From: Streptomyces zhaozhouensis
GTDB lineage: Bacteria; Actinomycetota; Actinomycetes; Streptomycetales; Streptomycetaceae
DNA length: 64,000 nucleotides
Assembly (NCBI RefSeq): GCF_900230195.1
Contig: NZ_OCNE01000017.1
Location: 62,001 to 126,000 of the forward strand
Reading direction: 5' to 3'
Shown one piece after another: positions 8,893 through 19,400 of the stretch. The stretch's first letter is position 1. The number at the start of each line of letters is the position of its first letter. The translations under genes were made by a program, and so were the position numbers. The notes beneath the pieces were generated by a model, which had not been told where the DNA came from, ran no database searches, and saw nothing but the letters and a program-made list of their open reading frames with translations.

Positions 8893-9354
8893 TCAGGAGG
8901 TCAGCGGCCGTTCGGTGGCCTCCGGGTAGCCGAGAGCGGCGGCGTGCGCGCACGCCCTGGCGACCACGGACCGGTCCCACGCCTGGTGCACGGTGGCTAT
9001 CCGTCCCCACCGCAGGGTGAGGGTGTGGGTGCCGGTGTTCTCGAAGACGGTCCCGTCGTGCGCGGTGACCGGGTCGGTCCAGTGCACGACGACCGTGGCG
9101 CGCAGCGGCGAGCCGGTGACCTCGACGCGGTGGGCGCGCGGCCGGATCGAGGCGGTGAGCCGGAACATCCGGCCGAACCAGGCCCCGTAGGAGCGGCGTC
9201 CGACGCGGGCGCCGCCGAGGCAGCTGTCGCCGTCGGCGCTGTTGCGCACGTCGCCCGCGCACATGGCGAGCACCAGCCAGCAGCGCCCACGCGAGACGTG
9301 CCGGTAGAGCAGCGGCACGGTGACGCGGCGGACGAAGGAGTGGAAAAGGAACAC
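8893..9354 (-). CDS. NTF2/SnoaL-like protein
   Basis: 153 residues starting at GTG 9354, with GAGGGGGCGACCC ahead of it. The pattern (LLYRHVSRGRCWLVLAM near the N-terminus, the YGAWFGRMFRLT segment, then TVVVHWTDPV and TLRWGRIATVHQAWD) fits the cone-shaped NTF2/SnoaL fold, where paired strands form a hydrophobic pocket. Members include polyketide cyclases, ketosteroid isomerases and plain ligand binders; catalytic residues cannot be assigned by eye. It resembles the next gene upstream (shared WGRI..V and terminal helix), so the two are probably paralogues. Operon position between flavoprotein and MMPL genes suggests a role in modifying or carrying the same metabolite. Confidence 0.82.
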   Translation of the reverse strand: MFLFHSFVRRVTVPLLYRHVSRGRCWLVLAMCAGDVRNSADGDSCLGGARVGRRSYGAWFGRMFRLTASIRPRAHRVEVTGSPLRATVVVHWTDPVTAHDGTVFENTGTHTLTLRWGRIATVHQAWDRSVVARACAHAAALGYPEATERPLTS

Positions 9355-9428
9355 GGGTCGCCCCCTCGGACGGATGGTGTGGGCCGTCTTGTCCGCCCCC
9401 GCCGCCCCGGGCCGCCCGGTGGTCGGGG

Positions 9429-9893
9429 CTACGCGGCGTCGCGGTCGGTGATCGGTGCGGCGTGGGCCTCCTCGGTGCCGCTGGCGGCGACCACGTCCAG
9501 CGCCCGCTGGAGGCGTTGCAGGTCCTCCAGGGTGCTGACCTCGGTGATCCGCCCCCAGCGCATCCGCAGGAACTGGTGGACGTCGTTGCGGTAGGTGGTG
9601 CCGTCCGGCAGCGGCGCGGTGATCACCGCGTGCAGCGCCACCGTGGTGCGCCAGGGCCAGCCGGCGACCAGCACCTGGCGCACGTCGAACGTGCCGCCGG
9701 GGATGAGGCGGAAGACGCGTTCCCACCACAGCCGCATCGCCGGCAGCGTGGTGCGGGTGCCGCCCAGGGCGTGCTCGCCGTGGAAGTGGTAGCGGAAGTC
9801 GGGGGCCAGCGAGTCCAGCACGGGCTGGTAGTCGCCCTCGTTGATCCGGCGGAAGGTGGCGCGGACCTTGGCGGCCACGATGGTGTGGTACAC
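9429..9893 (-). CDS. NTF2/SnoaL-like polyketide-cyclase-fold protein
   Basis: 154 residues. Starts MYHTIVAAKVRATFRRINEGDYQPVLD, the first helix of SnoaL-like proteins; then FRYHFHGEHALGGTRTT, MRLWWERVFRLIPGGTFDVRQVLV and the strand pair TVALHAVITAPLPDGTTYRNDVHQFLRMRWGRITEV. The Asp-Val-His-Gln-Phe strand and WGRI turn are frequent in the limonene-epoxide-hydrolase/SnoaL superfamily. Polyketide cyclisation, isomerisation or binding are all possible. It lies 51 bp downstream of the flavoprotein gene and upstream of its paralogue in one minus-strand operon. The C-terminal 20 residues look disordered. Confidence 0.85.
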   Translation of the reverse strand: MYHTIVAAKVRATFRRINEGDYQPVLDSLAPDFRYHFHGEHALGGTRTTLPAMRLWWERVFRLIPGGTFDVRQVLVAGWPWRTTVALHAVITAPLPDGTTYRNDVHQFLRMRWGRITEVSTLEDLQRLQRALDVVAASGTEEAHAAPITDRDAA

Positions 9894-9944
9894 GGGGGTT
9901 TCCTTCGCTCGGGGTCGGGAGCGGGGCCCGTGCCCGGGTGGCGC

Positions 9945-11315
9945 TCACGACGGTCGGGGGGAGGACGGGGTCGAGGACAGATAGGAACCGAGCGGCCCCA
10001 GGCGTCCGTTGACCAGCCGTTGGCCGAGTCCTCTGGCCAGACGGGTGCGCCCGGCGGGGCCGCCGACCAGGGCGCGCAGCGCGCGCAGTCGCCAGTGTGT
10101 CAGCCCGCCGCCCGCCGGGCCGGTCAACAGGCGCGCCATCGACTCGATCGAGAAGAACTCCTGTGGCGACGTGGTCTGCGCGAACAGCCCGGACAGGCCC
10201 CTGGCGTGCGGTTCGCTGCGGGTGGCGGCGTCCAGCAGTTCGAGCACGTCGGGCGGGTAGTCGTCGAGGGTCGCGAAGTCGCAGGTGTACTCGTAGTACG
10301 GACGGCTGGCGGCGTCGCGGCGGCGCTGGTAGTCGGCGAGGGCCTCGGCCATCGGTCGGACGCCCGCGAGCCCGTCGTGGAGTGCGTCGGCGAGGAGTTC
10401 GGCGGCGCGGGTGGCCTCGGTGATGCCGGAGGCGGTGCAGGGGTCGCGGCTGTAGCCGGCGTCGCCGACGAGTGCCCAGCCGGGGCCGTGCGCGGTGCGG
10501 AAGAAGTTGGGCACCGACCCGCTCATCCAGCGTTCGGCGCGTTCGGCGTGGCGCAGCCGTTCGGCGAAGGCGGGGGCGATCTCCTGAAGGGCGGGCAGGA
10601 AGACGTCGTCGGCGCCGCCCGGCAGCCGTTTGAAGTCGGCACTGCGCCAGGCCATGCCGACGAGCACCAGGTCGTCGTTGGTGGGCCAGGCGAACGCGTA
10701 GCGGTGGCGGGCGCGGAAAGTGGGCACGTCCTTGACGGCGAGCCCGCCGAAGTAGCTCCAGTAGCTGGTCAGCAGGGGCGGGCGGGCGAGGTAGGAGGTG
10801 GCGCCGACGAGTCGCGCGACGCGGGAGCGGGTGCCGTCGGCACCGACCACGACACGGGCGCGTTCCTCCACGACCGAGCCCTCCCGGCCGCGTCCCCGGA
10901 CGCCGACGACCGTCCCGTCCGGATCGGTGAGCAGCTCCTGGACGGAGACGCCCTCCCGCAGCTCGGCGCCGGCGGCGACGGCGGCGCGCACCAGGATGTC
11001 GTCGAGCACCCGGCGGCGCGGGGCGTAGGCGACGGTGACGCCGCCGGCCGGCGGCAGCGGCGCCATCAGGTCGACCGGGCCGCACTCCAACCCGTACTCG
11101 TGGATCGGCGGGCAGCCGGAGGCGCGCAACTCGTCGAGCAGGCCCCAGCGTTCGAGCCGCATGATGGCCGGCGGGTGCACCAGGTGGGTGGAGACCGGGC
11201 TGTCGCTGGGGAAGCTCGCCCGGTCCAGCAGCAGCACCCTGTGGCCCTGCCGGGCGAGCAGCATCGCCGTCGGCGATCCGGCGCAGCGCGCGCCCACCAC
11301 GATCACGTCATACAT
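9945..11315 (-). CDS. FAD-dependent oxidoreductase (geranylgeranyl-reductase/monooxygenase-like)
   Basis: 456 residues. The N-terminal FAD motif reads VVGARCAGSPTAMLLARQGH, a GxGxxG variant seen in many actinobacterial flavoproteins of this class; the second FAD motif is WALVGDAGYSRDPCTASGITEATRAAELLADAL without the longer sequence context repeated here. The middle holds the substrate-binding sheet. The C-terminal 60 residues are Arg/Leu-rich. The class includes aromatic hydroxylases and isoprenoid reductases acting on carrier-bound or lipophilic substrates. It is the first gene of the minus-strand operon (flavoprotein, two NTF2-like, MMPL, SDR) and is divergent from the PKS operon across a 567-bp gap, so a tailoring oxidation of the PKS product is plausible but unproven. 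Confidence 0.87.
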   Translation of the reverse strand: MYDVIVVGARCAGSPTAMLLARQGHRVLLLDRASFPSDSPVSTHLVHPPAIMRLERWGLLDELRASGCPPIHEYGLECGPVDLMAPLPPAGGVTVAYAPRRRVLDDILVRAAVAAGAELREGVSVQELLTDPDGTVVGVRGRGREGSVVEERARVVVGADGTRSRVARLVGATSYLARPPLLTSYWSYFGGLAVKDVPTFRARHRYAFAWPTNDDLVLVGMAWRSADFKRLPGGADDVFLPALQEIAPAFAERLRHAERAERWMSGSVPNFFRTAHGPGWALVGDAGYSRDPCTASGITEATRAAELLADALHDGLAGVRPMAEALADYQRRRDAASRPYYEYTCDFATLDDYPPDVLELLDAATRSEPHARGLSGLFAQTTSPQEFFSIESMARLLTGPAGGGLTHWRLRALRALVGGPAGRTRLARGLGQRLVNGRLGPLGSYLSSTPSSPRPS

Positions 11316-11882
11316 CGCGCCTCTTCCCCCGATTCCCCCGCGCGGATTCCCGCTCCGCCGGGGAGTGATTTCGCAGCGAGGCTACTCAAGGGGGAACTCC
11401 CGACTCGACGGAACTGACCACTTGCTGTCATCGGGTTCCACGGAGAGCGGCATTCCGCATTTCCTATGTTGAATGCGAACTTCTACTTATGACAGAACCG
11501 CGACATAGGAAACCCACCGCTCACCCGGAGGTCGATCGACCGACCCCCTACACGACAGTATGTGAGCACATACACGCGGAGCGCTACGAAAAGTGCTGAA
11601 CTCCGGCCTCGGAGGGGACTGACAGGGAGTTGCCACGGCGATTGACAGCCTTCGGCGCGGCCCCGGACGATGCTGACGATTCTTCGGTGAAACGCGGCAC
11701 GGGGGTGTGCCGATCCCGGCGTCCGTCGCCGGCACCGCGCGCCTGTCCGTTCGCCACGTCGCCGCGCGGGGCGTTTCCCGGAAACGGAGAAAGTCCTTCC
11801 GCGCGACGTTTTCGAATGGCTTCCGCATTTCACCGTCGTGTACCGGCCGCCGTGAGGCGGCCTCGAAGACCATGGGGGTTTC
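11316..11882. promoter_or_regulatory. Divergent control region between flavoprotein operon and PKS operon
   Basis: 567 bp without a credible gene and AT-richer than its surroundings near 11440-11600. It holds several palindromes: TTCCTATGT at 11461-11469 mirrored by ACATAGGAA at 11503-11511 (perfect 9-bp arms, 33 bp apart); CGCATT (11456-11461) and AATGCG (11472-11477); GGTCGATCGACC, a perfect 12-bp palindrome at 11530-11541; and GTATGTG-AG-CACATAC at 11558-11573 (perfect 7-bp arms). These look like regulator binding sites between divergent promoters. No exact sigma-factor consensus was recognised. The last 250 bp before the AT-ACP gene would be a long leader. Confidence 0.6.
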
Positions 11883-13409
11883 ATGTCTGTCGCACACACC
11901 ACTCTGCTGTTCCCGGGTCAGGGCGCCTGGGCGCCCGGGCTGCTCGCGCGGCTGGCGGACCGCTCGGCCGTCGTCGACGAGGTCGTGGGGGCCGTCGCGC
12001 CGGTCGCGAAGGAGGAGTTGGGGGTCGACCTCACGGCGCTGTCGACGGACCGGACCTCCGATGTCCAGACGCTGCTGGAGACCTCGCCCGAGCTGCTCCA
12101 GGTCGCGATCTTCACCGCCTCGGTCGCCTCCGCGCGGGCGCTGCGCGAGGACGGGGTGGTGGCGCGTCTGCACATCGGCCACAGCTTCGGTGAGATAGCC
12201 GCGCTCACCGCGGCCGGCGTCTGCTCGGTCGAGGACGGCGCGCGGATCGTGGCCCGCCGCGTGCGGGCGCTCGACGCCCTGGCGGGTGCCGAGGGCGTGA
12301 TGCTGGCGGTGCGCACCAGCCGGGAGCGCGCCGAGGGCCTGCTGGCCTTCCTCGACGACGCGTCGGTGACGATGGCCGGGGTCAACGCCGAACGGCAGGT
12401 GGTGCTCTCGGGCGGGACCGAGTCGATGCTGCTGGCACGCGAGGTGCTGCGGCAGGCGGACGTTCCCGCGGTTCGGCTCGACTCGCCGCACCCCTTCCAC
12501 AGCCCGCTGCTGCGAGGCGCCGCGGAGGAGTTCGCCGCCGCCCTGGGTGACATCGCGTGGCACACGCCCGAGGTGCCGGTCCACTCCCCGATCCTGGGGC
12601 GGCGCTACGCCGAGGGCGACGACTTCGCGGCGCTGCTGGCGAGCCACCTGGTGACTCCGTTCGACTTCCCCGAGGCGCTGCGGACGGCGCGCGCGGAGGG
12701 CACCGAGCTGTTCGTCGAGTGCGGCGGCCGACAGGTGCTGACCGACCTGGTCGGCCGGGTGCTGGAAGAGGAGTCCGGGTGGACGGCGGTGGCCGTGGAC
12801 GAGAGCGGGCGGCGCGGTACCTCGCTCGACGATGTCGCGCGGCTGGCCGACGGCGGCGAAGCGCGGCTGCGGGCCGCGGTCCGGCACCTGTTGGGCGACG
12901 ACGCGACCGAGTTCGACCGGTTCTGGCGGGAGGAGGGGATCGCCGCGCTGCGCGCGATCCGGCGGTCCTACGACCGGTTCACCGGCCGGGAGTCCGTGCC
13001 GGAGGCGCCCGCCGCGCCGGGCGAGGAGCCGGCGGCGCCCGCCGTGAGGCCCGCGCCGCCCGTCGAGGAGCCGGCCGCGGCGGCGGAGCCCGCCCCGGTG
13101 CGGGCCGTCCCCGCGCCGGCCCCCGCGCCCGCGCGGGCGTTGGACCGGGCCACCGTCCTGGCCGAGCTGGCCGAGCTGTACGGGGCCGCGTTGGAGTACC
13201 CGACCGAGGTGTTCACCGAGGACGTGATGTTGGAGGCCGACCTCGGCGTGGACTCGGTCAAGCAGACCGACCTCCTGGGCCGTGTCGCCAAGCAGTACCA
13301 ACTGCCGCCGCAGCCCGAGGAGTTCAACATCTCGGACTACGCCACCTTCGGCCGCGTCGCCGACATGGTGCTGCACGCCGAGCCCGAAGCGACGGCCGCG
13401 GCCGCCTGA
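11883..13409 (+). CDS. Acyltransferase-acyl carrier protein (AT-ACP) of PUFA-like PKS
   Basis: 508 residues. AT domain about 1-305: oxyanion motif LLFPGQGAW at 7-15, nucleophile Ser101 in IGHSFGEIAAL, and SPHPFHSPLL near 200 with the second catalytic His. An Ala/Pro/Glu-rich linker covers about 370-420. The C-terminus (about 425-500) is one ACP with the attachment motif DLGVDSVKQ (Ser458), close to the LGIDSIK pattern of PUFA-synthase ACPs rather than classical modular PKS. Loads malonyl-type extender units and carries the growing chain. Only one ACP is present, whereas PUFA synthases usually have several in tandem. First gene of the operon; the synthase follows after 48 bp. ATG preceded by a GGGGG tract. 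Confidence 0.93.
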   Translation: MSVAHTTLLFPGQGAWAPGLLARLADRSAVVDEVVGAVAPVAKEELGVDLTALSTDRTSDVQTLLETSPELLQVAIFTASVASARALREDGVVARLHIGHSFGEIAALTAAGVCSVEDGARIVARRVRALDALAGAEGVMLAVRTSRERAEGLLAFLDDASVTMAGVNAERQVVLSGGTESMLLAREVLRQADVPAVRLDSPHPFHSPLLRGAAEEFAAALGDIAWHTPEVPVHSPILGRRYAEGDDFAALLASHLVTPFDFPEALRTARAEGTELFVECGGRQVLTDLVGRVLEEESGWTAVAVDESGRRGTSLDDVARLADGGEARLRAAVRHLLGDDATEFDRFWREEGIAALRAIRRSYDRFTGRESVPEAPAAPGEEPAAPAVRPAPPVEEPAAAAEPAPVRAVPAPAPAPARALDRATVLAELAELYGAALEYPTEVFTEDVMLEADLGVDSVKQTDLLGRVAKQYQLPPQPEEFNISDYATFGRVADMVLHAEPEATAAAA

Positions 13410-13457
13410 GCCGGCGGCCCGACGACTCCCCGAGACCCGACGAGCGAGACAGGCATC

Positions 13458-16400
13458 ATGCAGCGATTCAGTGGCAGGACCGCCCTGGTCACCGGAGGGG
13501 CCCGAGGCATCGGCCGGATCATCACCACCCGGCTGGCGGAACTCGGCGCCCACGTCATCGTCAACTGCTTCCACTCCTACGCCGAGGCCAAGTCCTTCCG
13601 CTCGGAACTCGCCGAGCGCGGCCTGTCGGTCGAGGTCCTCCGGGCCTCGGTGGGACGCAGAGCCCAGGTCGACCGGATGTTCGACGAGATCCGGCAGCGG
13701 CACGGGCGGTTGGACCTCCTCGTCAACAACGCGGCGAGCGGCAGCTTCGCCCGGGTCACCGACACCGAGGACGACGCGTTCGACCGTTCCCTCGACGTCA
13801 ACCTCAAGGGCGCGCTGTGGTGCGCCCAGCGGGCGGAGCCGCTGATGCGGGCGGCCGGCGGCGGGGCGATCGTCAACCTCTCCTCGGTGGGCGCCGGGCT
13901 GACCGTCGGCAACTACGTGACGGTCGGCACCGCCAAGGCGGCGGTCGAGTCGTTGAGCCGCTATCTGGCGGTGGAGTTCGCCGCCGGCAACATCCGGGTC
14001 AACACCGCGTCAGGCGGGCTGATCGAGGGGGACGTCGCCAACCTCTTCCCCAGCCCGGAGGAAATGCACCGCCAGGTGGCGCGGAACACCCCGCTGGGGC
14101 GGCTGGGGCGGCCGGAGGAGCTGGCCGAGGTGGTGGTCTTCCTGCTCTCCGAGCAGGCGAGTTGGATCACCGGCCAGACCCTCGTCGCCGACGGCGGCCT
14201 CTCGCTGGGCGGCGCGATGCTCACCCCGCCCAGCCACTGGCACACCAGGGAGGAGCCGCGGCCGGCTGACACCACGCCCCCGGAGCGCCCGCGCGCCTCC
14301 CTCCATGTCGCCGAACCGGAGCGCGCGCCGGCGCCCACGCCGCAGCACGCGCCCCCGGCGCAGGCCCCGCCCGAGCCGGTGTCCACCGCCCCCGCCGTCG
14401 CCCCCTTGGAGGACGTGCCGGCCGCCGAACGCGCCACCATCGCCGTCGTCGGCATGGGCCTGGTGGTACCGGGCGCCAACAACCCCGAGGAGTTCTGGCG
14501 GTTGCTCGCCGAGGGCCCCGACCTGCTCGACGGGGACCGCCCCGACCGGTTCCGCAGCGAGGCGTTCTACTCGGCCGACACCGCGGCCGAGGACAAGACG
14601 TACCAGGTCCGCTCCGGCTACGTCGACGACTACGTCCCGCACCCCGCACTCGCCGCGGAGCTGGGCGCCGACCGCAGGGACACCGACTACACCACCCAGT
14701 GGTTCCGGCACGCCGTCCACGAGGCACTGGACGGGGTGCGGCTGCCCGCCGGCGACCGGCTCTCCTGCGTCATCGGCTACACCGCCGACGGCAACCAGCA
14801 CCTGGAGGAGGCGCTGGTCACCGACAGCCTGCTGGAGGACCTGGACCGCGCCGGAGTCGCGGCCGGCTGGGGTGCGGCGCGCCGCACCCGGCTGCTCGAC
14901 GAGGCCAGGAAGGCGCTGGAGGACCACTACCCGCTGCACCGCGCCCCGTTGACGACCCTGCTGCCCCACCAGGTCGGCAACCGCTCGGTCGCCGGACTGC
15001 TTCCGGACGGCACCGAGACGCTGATGGTGGACACCGCGTGCTCCTCCGCGCTGTACGCCGTGGACATCGCGATCAAGGGCATCTTGGAGGGCCGCCACGA
15101 CGCCGCGGTCTGCGGCGGCAGCTTCGCCGTCGGGCCGCGCAACGCGGTGCTCTTCGCCAAGCTGCACGGGCTCTCCGTCAGCGGCCGGCTGCGCCCGCTG
15201 GACCGGGACGCGGACGGGGTGCTCTTCTCCGACGGCGCCGCCGCCGTCACCCTCAAGCGGCTGGACCTCGCCCGGCGCGACGGCGACCGCGTGCTGGGCT
15301 ACGTCTCCGCCATCGGCACCTCGTCCGACGGCAAGGGCAAGGCCATCTACGCCCCCAACGCCGCCGGCCAGAAGCTCGCCATCGAACGCGCCCTGGCCAA
15401 GGCGCCCGACCCCGCGCGCCGCCCCGACTGGGTCGTCGCCCACGCCACCGGCACCCCGGCCGGCGACCTGTGCGAGATCACCAGCATCCGGCAGACCATG
15501 GCCGGCGCCGGGCCGACCTATGTGACCTCCAACAAGTCCCTGATCGGGCACACCGGTTGGGCCGCGGGCGTGGTCTCGCTGATCCAGGTGCTCCAGAGCT
15601 TCGAGCGGAACACCATCCTGCCGCAGCACCACTTCGCCCGGAGCCCCGAGGCGTACGGCCTCGACGACGCCGGGCTGCGGGTGCCGACCGCGCCGGTCGA
15701 CTGGCCGGCCGACCCCGAACGGGCGCGGGTCGCCTCGGTCTCCGGGTTCGGCTTCGGCGGCACCAACGCGCACCTGATGGTGCAGGACCGCCCCGCGCCG
15801 CAGCCGCTCCCGCCCGGCCCCGAGGGGAACGGCGAGGAGGTCGTGGTCACCGCATGGTCCGCGCACGTCCCGGGGCTCGACGACGCCGACGCGGTGCGCG
15901 GCTGGCTCGACGGCACCGGCGCGGCGCCGGCCAACGGGTTCGGCGCCACCTACGACTTCGCCGGGATGGGGCTGCGGATGCCCCCGAAGGTGCTGCGCAC
16001 CCTGGACCGCTGCCAGCTGATGGTGCTGCGCTGCGCCCAGGAGTTGAGGGAGTCCTTTGGCGAGGCGCTGTGGGACCGCCACCGCGCCCGCACCGGGGTC
16101 TTCCTCGGCCACATGGGCCCGACCCGGCACGCGGTGCTCTACGGCAAGCGCTGCCACCTGGACAACGCGCTGACCGCGCTGCGCCGGCTCCCCGCCGATG
16201 TCGCGCCGGACGAGGAACTCACCGCCGCCCTCACCGAGACGGTCCGCGCGGGCGTCCAGCCGTCCAACGAGGACTCGTTCCCCGGCATCATGCCCAACGT
16301 CATCTCGGCCCGGGTCTCGAACTACTTCGACCTCAACGGCCCCAACCTCACCGTCGACCTCGGCTTCGGCTCGGCACTCGGCTCCTTCGAGGTGGGCGCC

Positions 16401-19400
16401 CGCTATCTGCGCGCCCACGACGTGGACGTGGCCCTGGTCGGCGGCGTCAACGGCAACTCGACCCGAGTGCTGACCCGACTCGCCCGCGAGCTGCTGGGCT
16501 CGGCCGATGTCGAACTGGCCGAGGGCGCCTTCATGTTCGCGCTGACCCGGCGCTCCACCGCCGAGGCCGCCGGACTGCCGGTCCTGGCCCGGCTGGGCCG
16601 GCTCGGTCGGGACGCGGCCCGCGACGACCGGCCCACGTTCCCCGCCGGCGCCGCGCACCCGGGCCAGGACGCCCCGCGCTATCTCGGCGCCGACTCCGCC
16701 GTCGCGGTGCTGCGCGCGCTGCGCGCCGCCGAGACCGGCGACGTGACCCGCGCCGTGGTGGTCGCCGGAGACGCGCCGGGCGAGCCCGAGCTGTCCCTCG
16801 ACCTGCGCTTCACGGACGGGGCGGCGGACGGGGCCGGACGGGAGACGGCTGACGGGGCGCCGCGCGACCTGGTGCGCCGCCATGTCTCGCGCTGGCAGCC
16901 GACCGCCGACGACCACGTCCACCCCGCCGTCGAACCGCTGCCCGCCGACGCCGTGGTGCTCACCGGAACGCCCGAACTGCTGGGCGCGCTGGGCACCGCG
17001 CCCGGCGACCCGCTGGTACTCTCCACGGTCCCGACCGAGGGCGTGCGCCGGCGCGTGCTCGACGAGATCAGCCGCGAGAGCGTGCGGGCCGCGCTGGGCG
17101 ACGCCGTGGCGACCGTCACCCATCTGCGGCTGCTCACCGACCTGTCGGCGCCGGCCGACGCCGGGACGGCGCTGGACGCCGATCCCGCGCCGTACTTCCG
17201 GCTCCAGGACGCGCTCTTCCTCACCCTCCAGGCGTGCGAGCCCGCGCTGCGCGCCCGCGAGGGAACGGTGCTCGCCGCGTTCGCCCGTGCCTTCGACGCG
17301 GGGAGCGGGGTCGCCCACCCGTTCTCCGGACTCTTCACCGGGGTGCTCAAGAGCGCCGCGCTGGAGCTGTCCGGGCGGCGGGTCGCGGGGGTGCTCAGCA
17401 CAAGCGACGAACTGCCGCGTCTGCTCACGGAGTTGGCGGACGAGTCGCGGTCGACGCAGCTACTGCCGGTCACCGTGCGCGTCGACGGGGTGCGCCACAC
17501 CCTGGTCACCGACGAGGCACCCGCGCCCGCGCCAGGCCCGCTGCCGCCGCTGGGCCACGACAGCGTGGTGGTGGCCACCGGCGGCGGCCGGGGCATCACC
17601 TCCGAGCTGCTGAAGTCGGTCGCGGAGCGGTACCGGCCGGTGATCTACGCCCTGGGCACCAAGCCCGTCGCCGAACTCACCGACCGTATCGAGGGCTACG
17701 GCGGCCCCGACGCGCTGCCCAGCCGGGTCACCTTTCTGCGCGAGGCGATGGCCGCCGCCCCGGGACGCCCGGTGCGGGAGATCTCCCGCGAGTACGAGCA
17801 GCTGGCCGGCGCCGCCGAGATCCTGCGCAACCTCACCGCCATGGAGGCCCACTGCGGTGCCGGTCGCGTCCACTACCTGCGGGCCGACGTGCTGGACGCC
17901 GACGGGCTGACCGCCGCCTTCGACCGGATCGAGGCCGAGTCCGGCGCCGTCGACCTGCTGATCCACGCCGCCGGCGTCAACCGGGCCGGCGCGCTGGCCA
18001 CCAAGCCGCTCGACCACTTCCGCGAGGTGCGGGCCGTCAAGGCCGGCGGGTACCTCAACCTGCGGCGCGCGCTGCGCGGCCGACTGCCAGGCACCTGGTG
18101 CAGCTTCGCCTCGCTGATCGGTCTGACCGGGCAGCTCGGCGAGACGGACTACGCCGCGAGCAACGACTTCCTCGGCACCGCCGCGCTCCACAACGCCACA
18201 GCCGGCCAGGGCGAGTTCGCCATCGGCTGGACGCTGTGGAAGGAGGTCGGGATGGCCTCCAGCGAGGTCCACCAGTCGTTCTTCAGCGACGGCGAGATGG
18301 CCAACGTGCTGACGCTGATGCCGACCGCCGAGGGCGTGCGGCACTTCCTCGCCGAGCTGGAGGCCGCCGAACGGGCGCCCGTCACCCACCACCTGGGCGA
18401 CGTGGAACGCGCCGCGATGGAGCAGATGATCCCGGGCTACTTCGCCCCCCGGCGCGCTCCCGGGGAGGCCGCCGGAGCGAAACGGGCCGGCGGCAGGGGC
18501 CGGTTCTACATCGACCGGGTGGTCAGGAACGGGCCCCGCTCGCTGACCGTGGAGCGGCAGTTCGACGAGCGGGACGGCTACCTGACCGACCACGCGGTGC
18601 GCGGGGTGCCCACCCTCCCCGGCTGCTTCGTCACCGAACTGGCGGCGGAGGCCGCCCTGGAGCTGGTGCCCGACCTGCGGGTGGTCGGCTTCCGCGACAT
18701 CACCTTCGACCACTTCCTGCGGCTCGGCGGCACCACCGACCGCAGCCCGCGCCGGATCACCGCCACGCTCGCGCGCCGCGAGGCCGGCCGCGCCGTGGTC
18801 GACGTCCGCGTCACCGGCGACGTGCTCGCGCCCGGCGGCGTCGTCCTGGTCCGCGACCGGCAGCACTTCGGCGCCACCGTGGTGCTCGCCGACGCGTACC
18901 CGAGCGCGCCGCGCTGGTCGCCCTGGCCGGCGGCCGAGGAGACGCCGATCCCCGACCCGTACCACGCGGAGGGCGCCTCCGTGCGGCTCGGCGGCGCGTT
19001 CGTCACCACCGCGGACACCCGGCTCCACCCGCTGGGCAAGCGGGCCCGCTACACCGCGCCGGTCGGTCCGGGCAGCGTCTACGAACGGTTCCTGGTGCCG
19101 GGGCTGATGCTCGACGGGATGGCCAGGCTCGCCGTACTCGAACTGGTCCGCGGTCGCTACATCCCGGTCGCCGCGCCCAGCGGCATCGGCCGGATCGACC
19201 TCTACCTCCCGGACAACGACGTGGAGTTGGGCGCGCGCGGCGTGGAGATCGAGCTGACCGCCACACCCAGGGGTCTGCTGCTCGACGGGTCGGGTCAGCC
19301 CAGCAGGTTCACCGCGACCCTGCCCGACGGGCGGATGGTGCTCCAGATGCGGGACGTGGCCGGCTTCGCGCTCGGCTACCTCGACACCCGCACCGGCCGC

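Noticed and set aside
5585..9262. 1225-codon minus-strand frame fused to the SDR
   Set aside because: Only the last 294 codons (from ATG 6469) form the SDR; the rest is an out-of-frame reading of the MMPL and NTF2-like genes.
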